From NCBI GenBank assembly GCA_964387075.1, contig CAYLVB010000010.1, forward strand, positions 124,001 through 188,000: a DNA stretch of 64,000 nt, read 5' to 3'. The position numbers were made by a program, and so were the translations under genes. Numbering within the stretch: the first letter of the stretch is position 1; each line of letters starts with the position of its first letter. Positions 32,888-42,537 of the stretch are shown here, in pieces. The notes under the pieces were generated by a model. It saw only the letters and a program-made list of their open reading frames with translations. It did not search any database and was not told the origin of the DNA. Source of the DNA: PALSA-968 sp964387075. GTDB lineage: Bacteria; Bacteroidota; Bacteroidia; B-17B0; Aurantibacillaceae.

Positions 32888-33712
32888 TTGAACATTATCT
32901 CTCTCAAATACAAATTCTTATCTGCCAAGCGGCTGTTCTGGCGCTTGCTGCCAACTGCCAACTCCTTAACTGTATCCCGTCTGTTGTGCTGCCTACTGCT
33001 TACTTTTTCCTGCCTGCTTGCATTCGCCCAGCCTAACACCGAGAAGGGACTTAACCTTCCCAAGTTCTACAAGCAGTTCATTCATTTTGGCTTCACCATT
33101 GGCTTCAACCAAACCAATTTTCGTTTACATACGGTGCCTAATTCAAAAATGCCCGCGGATGTACATGATACAATCCTGTATCCTAACGACACGCTCACAC
33201 TAAAATCGGTGACGAGTAAAGCTGAGCCTGGTTTCAACCTCGGTATTATTTGCGACGCCCGCCTGCATGAATATATACGTCTTCGTTTTTTACCAAACAT
33301 TTCATTTGCTTCGCGTAGCCTGGTCTATAATTTTACCGGAACAGATACACTTACCATCAAAAAGAAGTCAGAATCAACGTTTATTAACCTTCCGCTCAAC
33401 GTAAAACTCCAATCCAAGCGCTTGCGAAATTTTGGCGCTTACGTGGTGGGTGGAGCGAGCTACAGCATCGATCTTGCCTCGGGGAAAAAGGACCAGGCCA
33501 GCAACGAGGTGGTGCGTTTAAAGTCTACCGACTGGTATTACGAGGGCGGGGCGGGAGTTGATTTTTATTTACCTTATTTCAAACTGGCGCTCGAGATGAA
33601 ACTCATTACCGGTATGAAGAACATCCTCATCAAGGACAATACTTTTTTCACCACGCCCATTAATAAACTCAATTCGCGTATCTTCCTGGTGAGCATAACC
33701 TTCGAAGGATGA
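32888..33712 (+). CDS. porT: Type IX secretion system protein PorT
   Basis: PorT is an outer-membrane-associated beta-barrel protein needed for T9SS export. The mature part begins QPNTEKGLNLPKFYKQFIHF and continues GFTIGFNQTNF, AEPGFNLGIICDARLHEYIR and RFLPNISFASRSLVYNF, all characteristic of the family; about 275 residues in total. No ATG exists between the ubiE stop and the mature domain, so the start must be non-ATG. TTG 32888 gives a long signal peptide ending LLLTFSCLLAFAQ. The signal-peptide DNA resembles low-complexity CTGCCAACTGCC/CTGCCTACTGC intergenic repeats. The stop overlaps the next start (ATGA). Confidence 0.85.
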   Translation: MNIISLKYKFLSAKRLFWRLLPTANSLTVSRLLCCLLLTFSCLLAFAQPNTEKGLNLPKFYKQFIHFGFTIGFNQTNFRLHTVPNSKMPADVHDTILYPNDTLTLKSVTSKAEPGFNLGIICDARLHEYIRLRFLPNISFASRSLVYNFTGTDTLTIKKKSESTFINLPLNVKLQSKRLRNFGAYVVGGASYSIDLASGKKDQASNEVVRLKSTDWYYEGGAGVDFYLPYFKLALEMKLITGMKNILIKDNTFFTTPINKLNSRIFLVSITFEG

Positions 33713-35292
33713 TCAAAACGCTTACCCTTACTTTATCTCCTGATGAAGCGTTTTCTGAGGACCGTGTTAAGAAAGCTGTTTTTAATGAATTGGGACTTTC
33801 TCCGAAAGATGAATTACATGTTCTATTAGACCGCAGATCGATCGACTCCCGCCAGCGCAGCATCAAAATAAATTTAACGGTCAAGGCTTTTATCAATGAG
33901 CCTTTGCAGGAGGAGGAGATCTCCTTTGAGTACAAAGATGTTTCTGAAGCAAAACCCGTTTACATCATTGGGGCCGGTCCGGCAGGTTTGTTTGCCGCTC
34001 TGCGTTGTTTGGAATTGGGACTGAAGCCCATCATTTTTGAACGCGGGAAGAATGTAAAGGATCGTCGAAGAGATCTTGCTGCCATAAACAAAGACCACAT
34101 CGTAAACCCCGAAAGCAATTATTGCTTTGGAGAAGGCGGCGCGGGCACTTATAGCGACGGCAAACTCTATACGCGTTCGCACAAACGCGGCGATGTTTTA
34201 AAAACACTCAAAACGCTGGTTTTTCACGGGGCCGACAAAACTATTTTGGTTGACGCGCATCCGCATATTGGCACCAATAAATTACCGCAATTAATTACGG
34301 CCATACGCGAGACCATTTTAAAATTTGGCGGTGAAGTGCATTTTGATGCCAAACTCATCGACCTTGTTACGGATAAGAACACATTAAGGGCCATCCGCAT
34401 TCTAAGCGAAGAAAAGGAAAAAGAATTTACCTGCAACAATCTTATTTTGGCAACCGGCCACAGCGCCGAAGACATTTACGAGTTGCTGGATAAAAAAAAT
34501 ATTTTACTCGAAGCGAAACCCTTTGCCATGGGTGTTCGTGTAGAACATCCCCAGGAACTCATCGATTCTTTGCAATACCATTGCAGAAGTAAAGAAGATG
34601 TTACAAATGCGCGTGAGTTTTTACCAGCCGCCTCTTACGCTTTGGTACAACAAGTGAATGGCCGAGGCGTTTATTCTTTCTGCATGTGCCCGGGTGGTAT
34701 CATTGCTCCCTGCGCCACAGGGCCCGAATCTGTTGTTACGAATGGCTGGAGCCCGAGTAAAAGAAATAACCCTTACGCTAACTCCGGCATCGTGGTGGGC
34801 ATTGATCAAAAGGATTGGCAAAAATTCTCTTCGAAGAAACAACTGGCCGGCCTGGCATTGCAACGCGAGCTTGAAAAGAGCGCCTGGCTTGCCGGAGGAA
34901 AAACACAAACAGCCCCCGCGCAACGCTTAAAGGATTTTACCGAAGGAAAAATAAGCAAAGACCTGCCCGACTGCTCTTACACACCCGGTTTGGCCAGCGT
35001 AGAAATGAAAAAGGTATTGGGCGAAACAATTGGCAACGCCTTAAAGGCGGGCTTCATAGCTTTTGGAAACAAAATGAAAGGCTACCTCACCAACGAAGCT
35101 TTGATCGTGGGCGTAGAATCGCGCACATCTACTCCCGTACGCATACCGCGCAATAAGGAAACCTGTCAGCACCTGCAAATTAAGGGCTTGTTTCCCTGCG
35201 GCGAAGGCGCCGGCTACGCAGGAGGGATCGTCTCCGCCGCTATGGATGGCGAAAGGTGCGCTGAGGCGGTTAAAATTTATTTAACAGCTTAA
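33709..35292 (+). CDS. NAD(P)/FAD-dependent oxidoreductase (COG2509-type)
   Basis: This 527-residue flavoprotein has a small N-terminal domain (about 1-80) before the FAD-binding motif PVYIIGAGPAGLFAALRCLE (about 83-102). Conserved blocks follow: EGGAGTYSDGKLYTRSHKRG; ILATGHSAEDIYELL; and a C-terminal FAD closure FPCGEGAGYAGGIVSAAMDG. It matches the uncharacterised FAD-dependent dehydrogenase group COG2509, whose reaction is unknown. It is translationally coupled to porT (ATGA overlap), but a direct role in secretion is not known. Confidence 0.88.
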   Translation: MIKTLTLTLSPDEAFSEDRVKKAVFNELGLSPKDELHVLLDRRSIDSRQRSIKINLTVKAFINEPLQEEEISFEYKDVSEAKPVYIIGAGPAGLFAALRCLELGLKPIIFERGKNVKDRRRDLAAINKDHIVNPESNYCFGEGGAGTYSDGKLYTRSHKRGDVLKTLKTLVFHGADKTILVDAHPHIGTNKLPQLITAIRETILKFGGEVHFDAKLIDLVTDKNTLRAIRILSEEKEKEFTCNNLILATGHSAEDIYELLDKKNILLEAKPFAMGVRVEHPQELIDSLQYHCRSKEDVTNAREFLPAASYALVQQVNGRGVYSFCMCPGGIIAPCATGPESVVTNGWSPSKRNNPYANSGIVVGIDQKDWQKFSSKKQLAGLALQRELEKSAWLAGGKTQTAPAQRLKDFTEGKISKDLPDCSYTPGLASVEMKKVLGETIGNALKAGFIAFGNKMKGYLTNEALIVGVESRTSTPVRIPRNKETCQHLQIKGLFPCGEGAGYAGGIVSAAMDGERCAEAVKIYLTA

Positions 35293-35339
35293 TTATTAAT
35301 AACTTAGTGATGAGATGCCTGCCGGGTAGAATACCGGAT

Positions 35340-35355
35340 CTACGTTGTATCGTAG
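35340..35355. terminator. Weak hairpin between convergent genes
   Basis: CTACG/CGTAG forms a 5-bp stem in the 96-base gap between two convergent genes, preceded by a CCGG/CCGG pair (35322-35337). No strong T-run follows, so termination is only a guess. Confidence 0.3.
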
Positions 35356-35388
35356 GTAGCACAGAATGGATACAAAAGCGAAGATCAA

Positions 35389-38300
35389 TTAGTAATTAAT
35401 GATCTTGCAGTAAGTCTTCTCACCGCTATCCGTAACCACAGAAATGATCAGGATCTTTTCGTTGGTATCGCCAAATGGTATGTACGATTTTTGGTGGCTT
35501 ACATGCGGTAGGTATTGGTCGGCAATTACTTTTTCTCCCAGGATGTTCTGCACGCTGATGTGCGCGCCCGTATTTTCTTTACCGGTAAATTGCACGTAGA
35601 AGCCATTCACATCACGACTGATGAACATTTGTTCGCTGGGTGCGGCTACATCAGTAATGCCCACCGCGCTGCCATCAATAACGGTAATTACTTCCGAGTA
35701 ATAAGTTGTATCCCCGCAAGGACCAATGGCGGCCAGCGTAACTGTATATTCTCCCGGAGCGGAGTATTGGTAGGTTGTGTCAAAACATTCGGAACCCATG
35801 CCATCCCCAAAATCCCACCAGTAAGAAGTGGCGTTTACGCTGGTATTGGTAAAGGTAACACCTACACTATCCATAATAAAAGTTAGGGTGCTTGCCGAAG
35901 GCGTGTATCCGGCCTGTGGTACATTGGTGCTGTTCAAAGTAAAGCTGGCAGTTCCGTTATCGCAGCTTCCGGCTGTGTTTACATCTACGCTGTAAATTCC
36001 GGGGCCAAGGTTGAACAGTGTGTCGGCGGTGATTTTATTCAAACTGGTTTTCACGATGGTATTGCTGGAGTCCTTCCAGTAATAATTCCATGGACCAATT
36101 CCGGAACCCGAAGCGATCAGCATTCCATCCGCCAGGTTAGAGCAGCTTGGGTTCACAAAACTGCTGGTTAGGTTCAGGCTTGGGTCAATGGTAATGTTCA
36201 GCACAAAACGCGCGGCCACTTTTTCGGTGTCAAGCACCGTGCAGGTATAACTTCCAAGTCGCAGATCCTGGTCAAGGCCGGTGTAATTGTCATGAAGTAT
36301 CACGCAAGCCCCCGAAGGTAAATTTTGAAGGTCGTTAGCGGTAATACTGTAGCTGTCGCTGCTATCTGTATGCACACGCACGGGTATGCTGTAATTCTGG
36401 TTGAGCGCTGGCATGCCGTTGATGGCGTATTCGTTTCCGTTCAGTTGGGTGCAAATTCCAAGATAGCCGGCATCGGGCCCCAGGTAACCGGCGTCGTATT
36501 CATCATCGTGATTTACCGTAGCGCCTGGGTCAAAATAAACGGCTGTTTCAAATTTCATCGCGTGGCCGTTCACTTCCAGCCGCAACACCATGGGGTTAGT
36601 GGTAGACAAGGTTTGCTGTTGCCCGATGAGTCTGCGGAGTTCCTGTGTGCTAGCGGCCTTGTTGGTTTCGCGCGCTGTGAGATTTACCACCGCGGCGTTG
36701 GCCTTTACAAAAAAGCCCTGCCCTGCCGGGATGAAATTGGCAATACCTCCTGATCCGGGCGCAGGACTACTCACACCATTTACATAAGAGGCGTGGCCGC
36801 TGATATCCGGGTTATACACATAAATGGAATTCGCCACATTGGCGTTACCGTTTCTAAGTAAGGTCCATGAAATAGGAGAGGGATAAGGATTGCAAAGCAG
36901 GTTGAAGCCATGATCATTGGCCTGGGTTCCTCCCCCGGTGTTGGTTTGCGTTAAGGTAATTGGGAAATTCTGTTGGTTCACCGCGCCGGTTGCATCCAGC
37001 AAAATATCGGCGCTGGTAGTTGTGGAAGTGCCCAGGTAAAACCAATATCCTCTTCCAATAGTGATGGCATCCGTGATATTGGCAATGGGTACATAGCGCG
37101 CAGGGTTGCTGTAAAGGCCGCCCACAGTTTCGCTATACTGGTAAGCGGATGTGAAATTGAAATAACCATCCGGGCATAATGTACAGGTAATAGTGGTATT
37201 GTCGTCCCAATCTGCAAAAGTTCTGCCGGTTAGGCCGGGCGATCCCAGCGTGGTCCATCCCGTATTTCCACCTTTTGCGTACATCTGTGCGATCACATTT
37301 CCGCTTACTGCGCCTGTATTTCCCATGGTGGCGATGCGACCTACTGAAGTGGAAGATGTTGCTTTCAGGATAAGATTTCCGCCGGCGGCAACCGTTCCGG
37401 TAGTGGGCGTGAGAGCTCCCACAATATTCAGCGTATTGCCAAGCGTTACTGTTCGCGCGGCGCGGTTCATCAGGAAATTGTTCAGGTAATTGAACGTACC
37501 GCTCTGGGTCATTTTCATCGTGTTCGTAATTGTGCCGGCTCCGCCAACGGAGATGCTGGAAACAGAAGAGCCCGACAAAGTACCGTTTGCACTAGTAACA
37601 GGAAAAGTAATGGCACCATTAAGCGTGAGGGTAGCGGTAGTTACCTGCAAAATACCCGCGGTATGATTCAGCGCGCCCGACAGCGTGAGCGCGGTTCCCA
37701 ACGCCAGTGTTTGCCCGGGGCTGTTGAGTGTTAAATTACGCAGGGCAGTTGCGCCCGTAGTAAAACGAAGCAGGTTGGTAATGGAAGAAGCAGAAACGTT
37801 TAGGTTGGAGGTGTTGGAGCCACGCGTGGTACCAAGAGCAGACGAAGCGGGGAAAGTAACTGTTCCACTGAGGGTAAGCGTTTGATTGTTGAGGCGCATA
37901 ATGCCCCGCGTATGCGTGTAGGCGCCGCTTACGGTCATGGCCGTACCCATGCGGAAATTCCTGTTGACGCTGCAATTGAGTGTAAAATTATTTAACTGCC
38001 GTGCTCCGGCGGTCATGAAGAAATTGTTGTTGGCAATGTTGGTGGCGTTGATAATGAGGTTGGAGGTTGCCGAACCGGTGGTGGTTCCGTTGGCCGCACT
38101 GTTGGAAAAAGTGATCGTACCATTAAGCGTTAGTGTATTCCCGTTCAGGTCCATGATGCCGGTTGTTTGTGTATAAGCGCCTCCTATAGTGAGGCCGGTT
38201 CCAAGCCGGAAAGATTGCGTAGTGCAGTTCAACGTGAGATTATTGAGCGTTTGAGCGCCCGCTGTAAAGTACACACTGTTGGTGATGGACGTGGCGGATA

Positions 38301-39984
38301 CAGAAAGATTGGACGAGGCAGAGCCTGTCATAGTTCCGTTAGCCGCGGAAGCCGGGAAAGTAATGGTTCCGCTGAGTGTAAGCGTATTGGCGTTGATACC
38401 TAAAATTCCGTTGGTATGCGTAAAAGCGCCGGAAACGGTAAGGGCACTACCCAGGTTGAGTGTTTGCGCGCCGCAATTGATGGTTAAATTATTCAGTGTT
38501 TGCGCAGCCGCGGTAAATACCAAAGGATTAGTTATAGAGGTGGCCGCTACCGCAAGATTAGAAGTGGTCGAGCCTGTTGTTGTACCATTAGCGGAGGAAG
38601 CAGGAAAAACGATCGTACCGTTCAATGTAAGTGTTTGCCCGTTCAATAACAGGATACCCGCGGTATGTGTATAAGCTCCGGTAACAGAAAGATTTGTGCC
38701 AAGGGTAAAGTTCTGGCCGCTGCTGTTGATGGTGAGATTGCGCAGGGTTTGCACACCTGTGGTCATGAATAAACTGTTTGTGATGGCACTTGTATTTACA
38801 AAAAGATCGGATGCACCTGAACCCGATAGCGTGCCATTGGCTGCTGATGTGGGAAATGTTGCAGTGCCGTTTAAGGTAAGTGCAACGCCGGTAAGATTTA
38901 AAATTCCCGTCGTGTGTGTAAATGCGCCACTAACTGTGAGGTTGGTACCTAACTGTATACCTACCGCACCCGAGTTCAATGTAAAATTATTAAGCGTTTG
39001 CGCGCCCGCTGTGAATGAAAGGGTATTGATGGCAGAAGTTGCCGAGATCGAGAGATTGGAAGTTGCCGAACCGCTTATACTGCCATTAGCGGAAGCAAGC
39101 GGAAAAGTAGTTGCACCATTTAGTGTTAAGGTGTTTCCATTGAGCACCAGCACGCCGTTACTATGTGTAAAGGTAGTACCCACCGTAATGTTTCCGCCCA
39201 TCGTTACGGTTCCGAGGGCCGCGCGGTTGATGATGAGATTTCGTAATGTAAGAGGAGAAGCCGATGGAATGATCGTTCCAAATGCGCCGCTGCCGCCAAT
39301 GCTTAAATTCGTATTTGCTCCGCCCGTCATGGTTCCGGCCCCGGCAAGGGTGCCGTTTAGTGTGAGCGTGCGCGCCGTATTGGTGTTCAGCTGGAAAGGA
39401 ATTCCCGCGCCAATGTTCAGTACGCCGGCCACGGATGTGTTTGCGGTGTTGGATAAGGTTTTTGTTCCGCTGCCGCTCAAAGTTAAATTGCCATAAGCCG
39501 CGTTCACAACCGTTTGCGCGCCGGCCCTGGAGTAATTGACCGTGCTTCCGGCAGCAAGCGTGCCTAAGGTTGGATTGTTGGCGGCCGCGTTCGAAAAGGT
39601 CCCGTTCACATGCACCGTGCTCGCGCTGATGGTAGAGCCGTTGTTGGCAGTAAGCGTAGAACCAACCATCACCGAATACGTAGCTGTAGTGGTGCGCGGA
39701 CTTGGAACTGTGAAATTAATGACCTGTACTCCATCGCCTACAAGCACCCGCGAATTGGCACCGCTTACAGTCCAGTTTCCTGAGATAGTAGGGGCTGCAT
39801 TGTTTACGATGATGTAAGTACAGTTGGCAGTGGTAAAGTTGGCAGGCGCTGTTCCGCTTCCGTTGGTATTGGTTCCCCAGGTAGCAAGTGTATTTAAGTT
39901 CCCCGCTGCTTTCGAATAATATGTAGTCTGCGAAAATGTAGTGCAGTATAATAGGAAAAAAGCCCCTATCAGCAGAGATCTCAT
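35389..39984 (-). CDS. Giant T9SS-exported repeat protein (adhesin-like)
   Basis: The protein has about 1530 residues. It opens with a signal peptide (MRSLLIGAFFLLYCTTFSQ), then a Gly/Thr/Asn-rich region with about eight tandem units of about 83 residues (consensus TFPxSxANGTxTGS then QTLNNLTLN and LTVSGAFTHTxGILxLNG). A beta-rich middle domain follows. A PKD domain (SYWWDFGDGMGSECFDTTYQ) and a C-terminal type IX sorting domain (ISVQNILGEKVIADQ to the end) close the protein. The repeats look like parallel beta-helix rungs of surface adhesins. The start at 39984 fits the signal peptide. It is monocistronic, with TAACTTTA on the minus strand 18 bases upstream. Confidence 0.88.
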   Translation of the reverse strand: MRSLLIGAFFLLYCTTFSQTTYYSKAAGNLNTLATWGTNTNGSGTAPANFTTANCTYIIVNNAAPTISGNWTVSGANSRVLVGDGVQVINFTVPSPRTTTATYSVMVGSTLTANNGSTISASTVHVNGTFSNAAANNPTLGTLAAGSTVNYSRAGAQTVVNAAYGNLTLSGSGTKTLSNTANTSVAGVLNIGAGIPFQLNTNTARTLTLNGTLAGAGTMTGGANTNLSIGGSGAFGTIIPSASPLTLRNLIINRAALGTVTMGGNITVGTTFTHSNGVLVLNGNTLTLNGATTFPLASANGSISGSATSNLSISATSAINTLSFTAGAQTLNNFTLNSGAVGIQLGTNLTVSGAFTHTTGILNLTGVALTLNGTATFPTSAANGTLSGSGASDLFVNTSAITNSLFMTTGVQTLRNLTINSSGQNFTLGTNLSVTGAYTHTAGILLLNGQTLTLNGTIVFPASSANGTTTGSTTSNLAVAATSITNPLVFTAAAQTLNNLTINCGAQTLNLGSALTVSGAFTHTNGILGINANTLTLSGTITFPASAANGTMTGSASSNLSVSATSITNSVYFTAGAQTLNNLTLNCTTQSFRLGTGLTIGGAYTQTTGIMDLNGNTLTLNGTITFSNSAANGTTTGSATSNLIINATNIANNNFFMTAGARQLNNFTLNCSVNRNFRMGTAMTVSGAYTHTRGIMRLNNQTLTLSGTVTFPASSALGTTRGSNTSNLNVSASSITNLLRFTTGATALRNLTLNSPGQTLALGTALTLSGALNHTAGILQVTTATLTLNGAITFPVTSANGTLSGSSVSSISVGGAGTITNTMKMTQSGTFNYLNNFLMNRAARTVTLGNTLNIVGALTPTTGTVAAGGNLILKATSSTSVGRIATMGNTGAVSGNVIAQMYAKGGNTGWTTLGSPGLTGRTFADWDDNTTITCTLCPDGYFNFTSAYQYSETVGGLYSNPARYVPIANITDAITIGRGYWFYLGTSTTTSADILLDATGAVNQQNFPITLTQTNTGGGTQANDHGFNLLCNPYPSPISWTLLRNGNANVANSIYVYNPDISGHASYVNGVSSPAPGSGGIANFIPAGQGFFVKANAAVVNLTARETNKAASTQELRRLIGQQQTLSTTNPMVLRLEVNGHAMKFETAVYFDPGATVNHDDEYDAGYLGPDAGYLGICTQLNGNEYAINGMPALNQNYSIPVRVHTDSSDSYSITANDLQNLPSGACVILHDNYTGLDQDLRLGSYTCTVLDTEKVAARFVLNITIDPSLNLTSSFVNPSCSNLADGMLIASGSGIGPWNYYWKDSSNTIVKTSLNKITADTLFNLGPGIYSVDVNTAGSCDNGTASFTLNSTNVPQAGYTPSASTLTFIMDSVGVTFTNTSVNATSYWWDFGDGMGSECFDTTYQYSAPGEYTVTLAAIGPCGDTTYYSEVITVIDGSAVGITDVAAPSEQMFISRDVNGFYVQFTGKENTGAHISVQNILGEKVIADQYLPHVSHQKSYIPFGDTNEKILIISVVTDSGEKTYCKIINY
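37360..39330 (-). repeat. Eight tandem 249-bp coding repeats
   Basis: Within the adhesin gene the 83-codon unit recurs about eight times. Units are clearly diverged at DNA level, with the best-preserved ones in the middle (about 37600-38900). They could still recombine and change length. Confidence 0.75.
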
Positions 39985-40187
39985 TGTAGTTTGTAAGGTT
40001 CTTAAAGTTAAGACAATCAATAGGGAATTACCATTCCAATTCTATAAACGACATATAGATGCCGATAAACAGCCGAAAATAGTTTAATTGAAGGTTTAGG
40101 TCCTTTTATGGGAAAAATACTGCTATTGGTGGAGGATAATCGCCAAACCTTAAAATACCGTATCGACAGGGCATGAAATTGGCCCGA

Positions 40188-41921
40188 TTAAAACGTGTTC
40201 ACTACCCCAAAGTTGATCTTCCCCGTGCGGAAGTCGAAGGGATTTCCGAACTGGCTGCCTATCGCGTAGTTCATTTGAAAGATGCCGGCCTTTGTTTCAA
40301 AAGAAACTCCTGCACCAAAACTGTAAGGCGTGTCTGTACTATATTTTCCGAAAGAATTATTTTCATACCACGCGCCGTCGGCAAAAAGTATCAGCGCCGA
40401 GTTCTGCTCGAAAAGAAAACGATATTCCAAAGTACCTACCGCGTAACTGCTCGCGAAGATAGATTGTTCGTCAAAACCACGCAGGGTCTTGAATCCGCCG
40501 ATGCGGAATAATTCATTCTTGAAAAGCTGCGGGCTCATGATACTGCCACCCTGGCTGCCGACCTTGATGGTGCCGAATTTGGCGATGGGAATGTATACGG
40601 AGAAAATCCCCTCTCCCTGGTATTGCGTGCTTTTTAATTGGATGTTCTTGTAAAGTGTTTCACTCAATTTGTTGTTCTTTTTAATATCGCGATTACCCGC
40701 GCTGCCGCTCAATGTAAGCGAGATGCCGCTTCGGGGATTGAATTTGTAATCGAGCTTCTCATAAAAAAAACCAAGGCCATACGCGTAGGTAGTGATATCG
40801 GCGTACTCGGGTAGAACCGTCAAACCGGCAAGCGAGGCGGTCGACAAAAGATTGGTGTTGCGCTGGCGGTAAAAAACTTTTACGTTGTTCAATCCATTGT
40901 ACATATACTGCAAACCTACATTGTTCTGCACGTCAATAAAGGTGGTGTCACGTTTATAAATGGTCAAAGCGTAATCTGTACCAACCGGGGTTTTGAACAA
41001 ATAGGGGTAAGAAACAGATGTTTTAAAGTCTTGTGTTTGGAATTGCAAGCGCCTCCAGTTAAGATCGAAGAGTTCGCCGGCCTTAAAAATACTGTTGTGC
41101 AGGCGTATGCGCATGTCGCCGGTAAGAACGGTCTTCCCGTTCGGCTGCGGCTGAAGCCCCAAAATACCATCGAACTGGCTCGCGTTCTTTTTATCGAGAA
41201 AGAGAAAAAGTTTATTGTAAGTGTCGGTGATCTTTACTACCTGCGGCTTGTTCTCTTTTAAAAAGGGCAATTGCCTTAATCGTTGCTGAACCTGCCGTAT
41301 ATAATGCTCGTTATAGGGGTCTCCCTGCCGGATGTGCAGGTAGTGATAAAGAAAATTCTTTTTGATGGTGGCATTGCCTTCAACGATAATACTGTCTAAC
41401 TTGATGAAACGGTTCTTCTCGAGATGAAGCTGCGCGGATATTTCATCGCCGTTTATGGCCACGCTGTCCAGCCTCACGCGGGCGAATGGGTAGCCGTTAT
41501 TATCGCACCAGGTAAGCAGTCTGTCCATCAGTTTCGCGGTTTGTGTGGGCGAGAATTTTGTTTTAGCGTACACTTTCTCATGGAAGCCGGTGCGGCCCAG
41601 GATCTCCGCGTCTACATTCCCTTTTTTAAGAGAAGCCCATCGATACCCGGAACCGGTTCTCAGTACGGCTTTGCATTTGAGTGAATCGCAAAAGAAAGTA
41701 TCGGTATAGGCCAGCAGGTATCCTTCGTTGCGCAGTTGAGAGAGAATACCCTGCACTTCTTTTTCAATTTCCTTTTTCGATGCGTAAGAATTTTTAACCT
41801 TTAGTTTTCTTTGTACCGACGGATTATCGGTGATCTCGATAGCAAGAACGGGCTTGTTTTGGGCTTCCGCAAGAACGGAAAAGACCAGTAAAAAAAGCAA
41901 GTATTTAAGACGGGAGATCAA
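40188..41921 (-). CDS. BamA/TamA-family outer-membrane protein (POTRA plus barrel)
   Basis: This protein of about 577 residues has a signal peptide (LKYLLFLLVFSVLAEAQ), a periplasmic region with POTRA-like segments (FIKLDSIIVEGNATIKKNFL and GDPYNEHYIRQVQQRLRQLP), and a 16-strand barrel of the surface-antigen D15 type. It ends on a terminal phenylalanine (INFGVVNTF). Such proteins insert or export outer-membrane proteins. The essential BamA is usually much larger, so this is an accessory member. I chose TTG 41921: the longer frame back to 42098 runs through the preceding methyltransferase gene. It is last in a six-gene operon. Confidence 0.85.
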   Translation of the reverse strand: MISRLKYLLFLLVFSVLAEAQNKPVLAIEITDNPSVQRKLKVKNSYASKKEIEKEVQGILSQLRNEGYLLAYTDTFFCDSLKCKAVLRTGSGYRWASLKKGNVDAEILGRTGFHEKVYAKTKFSPTQTAKLMDRLLTWCDNNGYPFARVRLDSVAINGDEISAQLHLEKNRFIKLDSIIVEGNATIKKNFLYHYLHIRQGDPYNEHYIRQVQQRLRQLPFLKENKPQVVKITDTYNKLFLFLDKKNASQFDGILGLQPQPNGKTVLTGDMRIRLHNSIFKAGELFDLNWRRLQFQTQDFKTSVSYPYLFKTPVGTDYALTIYKRDTTFIDVQNNVGLQYMYNGLNNVKVFYRQRNTNLLSTASLAGLTVLPEYADITTYAYGLGFFYEKLDYKFNPRSGISLTLSGSAGNRDIKKNNKLSETLYKNIQLKSTQYQGEGIFSVYIPIAKFGTIKVGSQGGSIMSPQLFKNELFRIGGFKTLRGFDEQSIFASSYAVGTLEYRFLFEQNSALILFADGAWYENNSFGKYSTDTPYSFGAGVSFETKAGIFQMNYAIGSQFGNPFDFRTGKINFGVVNTF

Positions 41922-41949
41922 GCTTACAGATAACGCAATTAAAGGTAGC

Positions 41950-42537
41950 TTATTTTTGCAGAAGTGAAAAAAACAATTCGCGGCCTGCACGCGGCTTGAT
42001 GGAATTCGTGCAAGGTTCCATTTTTTCGATGGTAAAATGCGACGAGAAAAGCGCCCGGTATTCTTCCTGGGTTCCCGGGAAGGGAGGGCCGGCTTCATTG
42101 GGAACGCTGGTGAAGAGCAGCCCCACCAGTTTGCCGCCCGGCTTTAGTAATTCTTTCATTTTTTTAGCGTAGGCAGGGCGAAGAGAGGGATCTAGGGCGC
42201 AAAAAAAGGTTTGTTCAATAATGAGGTCGTATCTTTTATTGTGAGCAAAAAAATCTTCCGTATAAAGTGTAGCCATGTGATGCAACTCCACCCGTTTGCG
42301 AAAATTGGCGATGGCTTCCGGAGCGTAATCGAGGATGCTTACCGAGGTGAAACCGTTCTCCAGTAAGTATTCACCCTCATAGCAATTTCCCGCACCCGGC
42401 ACAAGGATGGAGATATTCTTGTCGGGCAAAGTATCGAAATACGCTTTCAGCGGTGTTGAGACAGAGCCCAGGTCCCAACCTGTATTGTTTTCCTTGTATC
42501 GCGCGTTCCAGAATTGCGCGTTGAGTTCCTCAGTCAT
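41950..42537 (-). CDS. TPMT-family SAM-dependent methyltransferase
   Basis: The 195-residue enzyme begins with the thiopurine methyltransferase pattern AQFWNARYKENNTGWDLGSV (about 7-26). Its SAM motif is ILVPGAGNCYEGEYLLENG (about 44-62), followed by SILDYAPEAI and LLKPGGKLVGLLF. Bacterial relatives methylate thiols, selenite/tellurite or small thiopurines; the natural acceptor is unknown. It overlaps yggS by one base and lies 28 bases before the barrel protein. It is therefore part of the envelope operon, but probably for housekeeping. Confidence 0.86.
   Translation of the reverse strand: MTEELNAQFWNARYKENNTGWDLGSVSTPLKAYFDTLPDKNISILVPGAGNCYEGEYLLENGFTSVSILDYAPEAIANFRKRVELHHMATLYTEDFFAHNKRYDLIIEQTFFCALDPSLRPAYAKKMKELLKPGGKLVGLLFTSVPNEAGPPFPGTQEEYRALFSSHFTIEKMEPCTNSIKPRAGRELFFSLLQK

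Noticed and set aside
37193..39817. Several long plus-strand reading frames (up to 266 codons) opposite the adhesin gene
   Set aside because: They mirror the periodic coding repeats on the minus strand, show Val/Pro/Leu-rich shadow composition, and have no start signals or family features.
41922..42098. Longer N-terminus for the BamA-like protein
   Set aside because: The extra 59 residues are read through the end of the methyltransferase gene and place the signal peptide in the middle; TTG 41921 fits better.
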